From JAGXSE01 sp040757295 (GTDB lineage: Bacteria > Bacillota > PH28-bin88): a stretch of DNA of 64,000 bases. The DNA lies in contig JBFLXH010000009.1 in NCBI GenBank assembly GCA_040757295.1, positions 17,651-81,650 of the forward strand, in the 5' to 3' direction. The position numbers were made by a program, and so were the translations under genes. Below, piece after piece: positions 59,172 to 64,000 of the stretch. Under the pieces are notes generated by a model, which did not search any database, had not been told where the DNA came from, and was given only the letters and a program-made list of their open reading frames with translations. The number at the start of each line of letters is the position of its first letter. The first letter of the stretch is position 1.

Positions 59172-62150
59172 ATGAAGATCCAATTCGACGCTAACCAGCA
59201 ATTCCAACTCGACGCTATGGCGGCGATCACCGACCTCTTTGAGGGCCAGCCGCAGGGCGCACCGGAGTATGCCGTCATCAACCTGGGCGAGTGGGGCGGG
59301 TTGTTCGCAGGGCAGGACCGCACCGAGCTGGGCGTGGGCAACCGGCTGCTCTTGGACGAAGAAAAGCTGCGTCAAAACACCCGGATAGTGCAGCTACGTA
59401 ACGACATCGAGGTGGCCGACCCGGCCGCGCCCCTGGAGGCGTGGGAGCTCTTCGACACCCAGGCTAACCAGGCGCGCCGCTGCCCGCATTTCTCAGTAGA
59501 GATGGAGACCGGCACAGGCAAGACCTACGTCTACCTGCGCACCATTTTTGAGCTGTCCCAGCGCTACGGCTTCTCCAAGTTCGTCATTGTAGTTCCGAGC
59601 GTAGCCATCCGCGAGGGCGTGCTCAAAAACATCGAGATAACCGCCGAGCATTTCCGTGCCCTCTACAACAACCTGCCCTTCGAGCACTTCGTCTATGACG
59701 CCAAAAAGGTCAACCGTCTGCGGCAGTTCGCCACCAGCAACATGTTGCAGGTGATGGTCATCAACATCGACGCCTTCCGCAAAAACTTCACCGGCACCGA
59801 GGAGGAGCAGAAGAGCAACGTCATCTACAAGGAGAGCGACAAGCTCTCCGGCCGCCAGCCCATCGAGTTCGTACAGGCGGCGCGGCCCATCGTTATCATC
59901 GACGAGCCGCAGAGCGTGGACTCCACCGACAAAGCGCAGGAGGCCATCAAGGCGTTAAACCCCTTATGCACCCTGCGCTACTCCGCCACGCACCGCAACC
60001 CGTACAACCTGGTCTACCGGCTCGACCCGGTGCGCGCCTTCGAGCTGAAGCTGGTAAAGCAGATCGTGGTGGCCAGTGCCGCGGCCGAGGGCGCGGCCAA
60101 TGACGCCTTCGTGCGCGTGGAACAAATCGACTACAAGAAGGGCATCAAGGCCAAGCTGCCTATCCACATGCAGACGGCCGACGGGCCAAAGGAGAAGCCG
60201 GTTACGGTCAAGCAGGGCGCTGACCTTTTTGTGCTATCCAACGAGCGGGCCAACTACCGTGATGGCTTCGAGGTGGCCGAGATCAACGCCGAACCGGGCA
60301 GCGAGTTCATCCGCTTCGCAAACGGCCTTACCTTGCGGCTGGGTGAGGAGATAGGCGGCCTGCGTGAGGACGTGTGGCGCGCCCAGATCAAGCACACCAT
60401 CAAACGGCATCTGGAAAAGGAACTGCAAGTGCAGGGACGCGGCATTAAGGTTCTCTCGCTCTTCTTCATCGACCGCGTGGCCAACTACCGCGACTACGAC
60501 GAATCGGGTCGTCCAGTGCCGGGTAAGTTCGCCCAGGCCTTCGAGGAGGAACTGGCGGCCCTGGCCAGGGACGAACGCTACCGGGAACTGGCGTGGCTCC
60601 GGGAGCCGGTGGAGAAGCTGCACAACGGCTACTTCGCCAATGATAAGAAAGGGGTGCTCAAGGACACCCGCGGCGACACCCAGGCCGACGACGAGGTCTA
60701 TAACCTGATCATGAAGGAGAAGGAGCGCCTGCTCTCCCTTGACGAGCCACTACGCTTCATCTTCAGCCACTCCGCGCTGCGTGAGGGATGGGACAACTCC
60801 AACGTCTTCCAAATCTGCACCCTCAACGAAACGAAAAGCGCGGTCAAGAAGCGGCAGGAAATCGGTCGCGGGCTGCGCCTGCCGGTGGACCAGGATGGCA
60901 GACGGGTCTTCGACGAGTCGGTGAACAAGCTCTACGTCATGGCTAACGAAAGCTACGAGGACTTTGCCCGCGCCTTGCAGACCGAGTACGAGGAAGACTG
61001 CGGCGTCACCTTTGGCAAGGTACCTATTACGGCCATTGCCAAACTGACTCGGGTGGTCGACGGTGCAGAGCAGCCCATCGGGCGTGCCGTTGCAGAGGCA
61101 ATCCGCGACGCACTAGTGTCACAGGGGATGCTTGATATGGATGGGCGGATACAGCCCGCCTTTGATCCCAGGCGCAAGGACTTCAAGTTGGAACTGCCGG
61201 AGGCGCAGCGCGACCTCACGCCTGCCGTGATCGACCTTCTTTCCAGTTACCAGATCCAGCGCCACATCCACCGCGAACGAGACGACGGCCCCAACCGGCT
61301 CAAGAAGGAAGTTATCCTCAGTCCCGAATTCCAGGCCCTATGGGAGCGCATCAAGCCCAAGACCACCTATCGCGTGGAATTCGAGACGGAGGCTCTGGTA
61401 CGCCGTGCCCTGGATGGGATCAAGCGCATGGAACCTATCGAGAAGCCGCGGATTCGCGTGGCCGCCGGGCAGCTCGGTGTCGAAAAGGGCGGGATCACCA
61501 CTGCTGTGGTAACCGTGGCAGAGGAACGGGTGGAGTACGGCAGCCGTCCCGTTCCCGATGTGCTCGCCTACCTCCAGAACGAAACCGAGTTGACCCGTTC
61601 AACGCTGGTACGCATCCTCAAGGAGTCCGGCCGCCTGGCAGAGTTTTTCAACAACCCCCAGCGGTTCATGGACGTGGTGGCTTCCATCCTCAAGCACGAA
61701 CTGCACCAGCTGCTGGTGGACGGCATCAAGTACGAGCGCGTTGACGGTACCGGAGCCGCGGCAGAATGGGAAATGCTGTTTTTCAAGAACGAGGAGCTGA
61801 TCAACTACCTGACAGCCCTACAGGTAAATAAGGCGGTCTACGAGTACGTTGTGTACGACTCGGAAGTGGAGCGCGAGTTTGCCCGGCGGCTGGACGAGCG
61901 GGAGGACATCAATCTCTTCGTGAAGCTGCCCGGCTGGTTCGAGATTGACACGCCCGTCGGCAAGTATAACCCCGGCTGGGCCATTCTCAAGCACGACGGC
62001 CAGGCGCTCTATCTGGTACGCGAGACCAAGGGTACCCGCGACTTTCTAAAACTGTGTACCAGCGAGGCCGACAAGGTACGCTGCGGACAAAAGCACTTCG
62101 AGGCACTGGGCGTACCCTTTGCGTTGGCGGTGACCGCGGAGGAAGTGTGA
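59172..62150 (+). CDS. Type III restriction endonuclease subunit (Res)
   Basis: 992 residues. A superfamily 2 helicase/translocase core has Walker A METGTGKT (Lys117), the variant Walker B DEPQ (Asp244), SATHR as motif III and QEIGRGLRLP as motif VI. The C-terminal nuclease domain has PGWAIL...YLVRETKG, the PD-(D/E)-x-K pattern with Glu and Lys near residues 951 and 953. It works only with the Mod protein encoded just upstream, cleaving unmodified DNA. GAGGGGGGTG precedes the ATG. Like mod, it is clearly more GC-rich than the rest of the window, a sign of transfer. The frame is intact. Confidence 0.95.
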   Translation: MKIQFDANQQFQLDAMAAITDLFEGQPQGAPEYAVINLGEWGGLFAGQDRTELGVGNRLLLDEEKLRQNTRIVQLRNDIEVADPAAPLEAWELFDTQANQARRCPHFSVEMETGTGKTYVYLRTIFELSQRYGFSKFVIVVPSVAIREGVLKNIEITAEHFRALYNNLPFEHFVYDAKKVNRLRQFATSNMLQVMVINIDAFRKNFTGTEEEQKSNVIYKESDKLSGRQPIEFVQAARPIVIIDEPQSVDSTDKAQEAIKALNPLCTLRYSATHRNPYNLVYRLDPVRAFELKLVKQIVVASAAAEGAANDAFVRVEQIDYKKGIKAKLPIHMQTADGPKEKPVTVKQGADLFVLSNERANYRDGFEVAEINAEPGSEFIRFANGLTLRLGEEIGGLREDVWRAQIKHTIKRHLEKELQVQGRGIKVLSLFFIDRVANYRDYDESGRPVPGKFAQAFEEELAALARDERYRELAWLREPVEKLHNGYFANDKKGVLKDTRGDTQADDEVYNLIMKEKERLLSLDEPLRFIFSHSALREGWDNSNVFQICTLNETKSAVKKRQEIGRGLRLPVDQDGRRVFDESVNKLYVMANESYEDFARALQTEYEEDCGVTFGKVPITAIAKLTRVVDGAEQPIGRAVAEAIRDALVSQGMLDMDGRIQPAFDPRRKDFKLELPEAQRDLTPAVIDLLSSYQIQRHIHRERDDGPNRLKKEVILSPEFQALWERIKPKTTYRVEFETEALVRRALDGIKRMEPIEKPRIRVAAGQLGVEKGGITTAVVTVAEERVEYGSRPVPDVLAYLQNETELTRSTLVRILKESGRLAEFFNNPQRFMDVVASILKHELHQLLVDGIKYERVDGTGAAAEWEMLFFKNEELINYLTALQVNKAVYEYVVYDSEVEREFARRLDEREDINLFVKLPGWFEIDTPVGKYNPGWAILKHDGQALYLVRETKGTRDFLKLCTSEADKVRCGQKHFEALGVPFALAVTAEEV

Positions 62151-62217
62151 CCTGTAGCAGCCTATGATGTTTAGGAGAATTTTGAAATCCTTCGAGAGCA
62201 TAGAGATCCATCCTTTC

Positions 62218-62533
62218 TTAGGTTTGGTGTGCAACTCTATGCTGGTATCTGGCGAACAACTCTGTGGAGAATTTGCCATTGCGAAACCGAGGGATTCTCA
62301 GGGTAAGGGTGCCGACACGAGTGGTAATCTTATTATGGATAAGTCCCATTGCGATACCCCTTTCGTTCGTCAGTGCGCTCATATGGTTCGGCTTCTAGTT
62401 GCTCGGTAGCCTGAGCTTGCAAAATTTGGTTCAATACGGATTCTAATAGAGCTGCTACACCGGAATCTTTACTTTCACTTAAAAATAAACGGTGCAAAAG
62501 TTCTTGATTTACGGTAATCTGATATTGAGCCAT
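62218..62533 (-). pseudogene. IS256-family transposase fragment
   Basis: N-terminal part only. From ATG 62533 (AGAGGAG upstream) it reads MAQYQITVNQELLHRLFL, then LEAEPYERTDERKGYRNGTYP and stops at 62333. The family sequence continues in another frame (ITTRVGTLTLRIPRFRNGKF, STELFARYQ) to a stop at 62218. So there is one frameshift near 62340 and loss of the catalytic two thirds. It borders the restriction-modification genes directly. Confidence 0.85.
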
Positions 62534-62630
62534 TTCAAATCTCCTCTCGTTAGATATTGTTCACACCTTTAGATTTAATAGGCATATAATGCTAACAGGC
62601 AAACTCAAAAAAAGTAAGGGAGGCAATTTA

Positions 62631-62795
62631 ATGGCTGACAGTCAAGGCTTTTATCCTGGCCCAGGTTATGGTCCAGGCCCAGTGGCTCCTGGCCCTGGAT
62701 TTGGCCCCGGCCTTGGTTTTGGTGGTTTATTTGGTGGAAGCAGGCTTCTTTTAATTTTCTTGCTGATCTTGTTCCTGTTTGATTTTAAATATTAG
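62631..62795 (+). CDS. 54-residue Gly/Pro-rich peptide with hydrophobic C-terminus
   Basis: ATG 62631 has AGGGAGG upstream and a terminator follows. The first about 35 residues are made of PGPG-type repeats (GYGPGPVAPGPGFGPGLGFG), and the end is a Leu/Ile/Phe-rich helix (LLLIFLLILFLFDFKY). It resembles small spore-associated YjcZ-like proteins of Firmicutes, but I cannot assign a family. The gene at 43144 encodes a peptide of similar design without the Pro-rich part. Confidence 0.75.
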   Translation: MADSQGFYPGPGYGPGPVAPGPGFGPGLGFGGLFGGSRLLLIFLLILFLFDFKY

Positions 62796-62809
62796 CCTGC
62801 CTATGCATG

Positions 62810-62838
62810 CCCCTGGGCTGATCCGGGGGATTTTTTTG
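62810..62838 (+). terminator. Terminator after the Gly/Pro-rich peptide gene
   Basis: Arms CCCCTGG and CCGGGGG (one T-G pair) with a six-base loop, then seven T residues. Confidence 0.8.
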
Positions 62839-63214
62839 TCCTAGTGAAAAAAGAAAACATCAAAAAGGGCATTAAGGACCAAAAACAAAGGTTTTTGCCA
62901 TCTGTTGAAAAATTTTTTGCAGAGCACTAACATAGTCCAGCAGGGGTTTAAAGGGTCTTTTTTATATCTGTTTTAGGGAAGGCAAACTATTTGTGCAGGC
63001 AACCTGCTTTTTTTCACATTGTTTCCCCGAAGGAATATTTTTAATATAGGGATTCCTATGGGGTGATTAAATGTCTTTGACAAAATTCATCGACTCTCTT
63101 CCTATTCCTGGTATTCTTCCCGGAAGAAGATGAGGCGCCGCCTAAATGGTTGCAAATTGGGACTGGTTTTTATTTTGGCCCTATTGGGTAGACCTGCGAA
63201 TATCGAGAGAGTTA
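62839..63214. other. Intergenic region with possible gene fragment
   Basis: No complete gene. A small hairpin at 62995-63007 (GCAGG-CAA-CCTGC) is followed by eight T residues and may be a terminator. From ATG 63071 an 18-codon frame reads SLTKFIDSLPIPGILP and then stops; this is reminiscent of the N-terminus of CotA-like multicopper oxidases and could be a fragment. That likeness is weak. Confidence 0.35.
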
Positions 63215-63490
63215 CTAAAGGATTTTTTGCATAATAACCATGTCTTGCCAACTGCCAAATTTCCAACCCACTTCCCGCATGGAACCGATAAGTTCATATC
63301 CCATCTTCTGATGTAACGCTATGCTTGCCCCATTAGTGGAGGTTATCAGGGCGACCACTGTGTGCAGGCCAAGACCGTGGGCTTCTTTTAACATATGTTC
63401 CATGAGCCGAGACGCTACACCTTGGCCTCGGTATTTTTCCATCACATGGATTGAATTTTCCGCTGTGTAAGGATAAATCTTTGATTTCAC
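63215..63490 (-). pseudogene. GNAT acetyltransferase, N-terminal half missing
   Basis: 91 residues covering only the C-terminal half of a phosphinothricin-acetyltransferase-like GNAT enzyme. The acetyl-CoA binding motif A is present (VMEKYRGQGVASRLMEHML), followed by ASIALHQKMGYELIGSMREVGWKFG (in part). The usual about 75-80 N-terminal residues are absent, with a stop codon seven codons upstream. A GTG with AGGAG eight bases upstream could still start a short product, so it may be expressed, but the substrate-binding half is lost. Confidence 0.75.
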
Positions 63491-63564
63491 TGCAATAACT
63501 CCTGTAAAAAACTAGCAATGCGCACATTGAAAACCCCGCTTAACCCTTTACCTAGTAAACTATG

Positions 63565-64000
63565 CTGTCGGTATCAGGACACTTGGGGAAATGAGCCTTG
63601 CCGAAAGAACCCTCTACTATTTCAGAGAAAGAGTCTATCAGTACTGTCTGGAGAACCCCGGTAAGGACGATCTCTTATTCGGCCAGTTCATCAAAACTGC
63701 TTCACAACTTTTCCGAAAAAACCGGAATAACGCTGGAGGAACAAAGGACAGACACCACACTTTTCATGAACAACATCAAGAAGGCCGGGCGGATGTCGCT
63801 GGCTTATGACGTACTGGTCAAGGCCGTCAAAGCGATACCTAAAGAGAAGCGTGCAGAAGCGCTTTCCAAAGCACTGGAGCCCGACTTCAAAACCGATGTC
63901 CTCTATCGCACCAAAGCACAGGAAGGGGACAGCAGACTCACGCTGCTTTTAAACCTTTGTAAGGAAGCGCTTTCTATACTGGAAGTAGAGCCTGGAATGC
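63565..64000 (+). pseudogene. IS1182-like transposase remnant, running off the window
   Basis: The N-terminal part of an IS1182-type transposase: MSLAERTLYYFRERVYQYC, then GKDDLLFGQF. After a frameshift near 63705 it continues as EKTGITLEEQRTDTTLFM, NNIKKAGRMSLAYDVLVKAV and DFKTDVLYRTKAQEGDSRL up to the window end. Upstream of 63591 the family sequence is visible in a shifted frame (CRYQDT), so there is another shift near 63584 and the 5' part is missing. The family call rests on remembered similarity. Confidence 0.65.

Noticed and set aside
1..64000. CRISPR array or prophage
   Set aside because: No regularly spaced repeats with unique spacers and no phage structural genes were seen on either strand.

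Overview
The window reads as the chromosome of a Gram-positive, low-to-mid GC, anaerobic spore-former-like bacterium of class Clostridia (Peptococcaceae-like). This placement is inferred from gene order and families: RemA next to guanylate kinase, omega and CoaBC, a PyrR-attenuated pyr operon, strong AAGGAGG-type ribosome sites, many TTG/GTG starts, corrinoid methyl-transfer proteins and TAXI/TRAP transporters. The species cannot be named from the sequence alone.

Layout. 0.1-11.3 kb: housekeeping and envelope genes (hslO, a PgpA/YutG phosphatase, a solitary DNA methylase, nitroreductase, an unrecognised protein with repeated winged-helix-like modules and a long coiled coil, a GH13 glycosidase, an ABC exporter, an aromatic-acid-exporter-like protein, an FAD oxidoreductase). 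11.4-14.4 kb: a DUF1786 protein followed by a corrinoid protein and a methyltetrahydrofolate:corrinoid methyltransferase. 14.4-22.6 kb: pyr operon pyrR-pyrB-pyrC-carA-carB-pyrF with two PyrR-type attenuators; pyrK, pyrD and pyrE are absent, and pyrF seems to start at ATA. 22.6-32.9 kb: Rqc2/NFACT protein, P-type Ca2+ ATPase, dapF, yicC, remA, gmk, rpoZ, coaBC, metK.

33-54.5 kb is a catabolic and transport region: two TAXI-type tripartite transport systems, one DctPQM TRAP system, a class I and a class III aminotransferase, a beta-keto acid cleavage enzyme (BKACE), both CoA-transferase subunits, an RpiR regulator, a DUF362 protein and an SDR dehydrogenase. The aminotransferase-BKACE-CoA-transferase run forms a plausible route that turns an imported beta-amino or beta-keto acid into acetoacetyl-CoA. 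A two-component system lying between the transport operons is decayed: the response regulator has two frameshifts and the kinase has lost its core.

54.5-64 kb is a mobile/defence region: a frameshifted ISAs1-type transposase, tRNA-Thr(CGT), a GC-rich type III restriction-modification pair (mod-res) whose target-recognition segment differs in composition from its flanks, an IS256 fragment, a small Gly/Pro-rich hydrophobic protein, a truncated acetyltransferase and a decayed IS1182-like transposase running off the window end.
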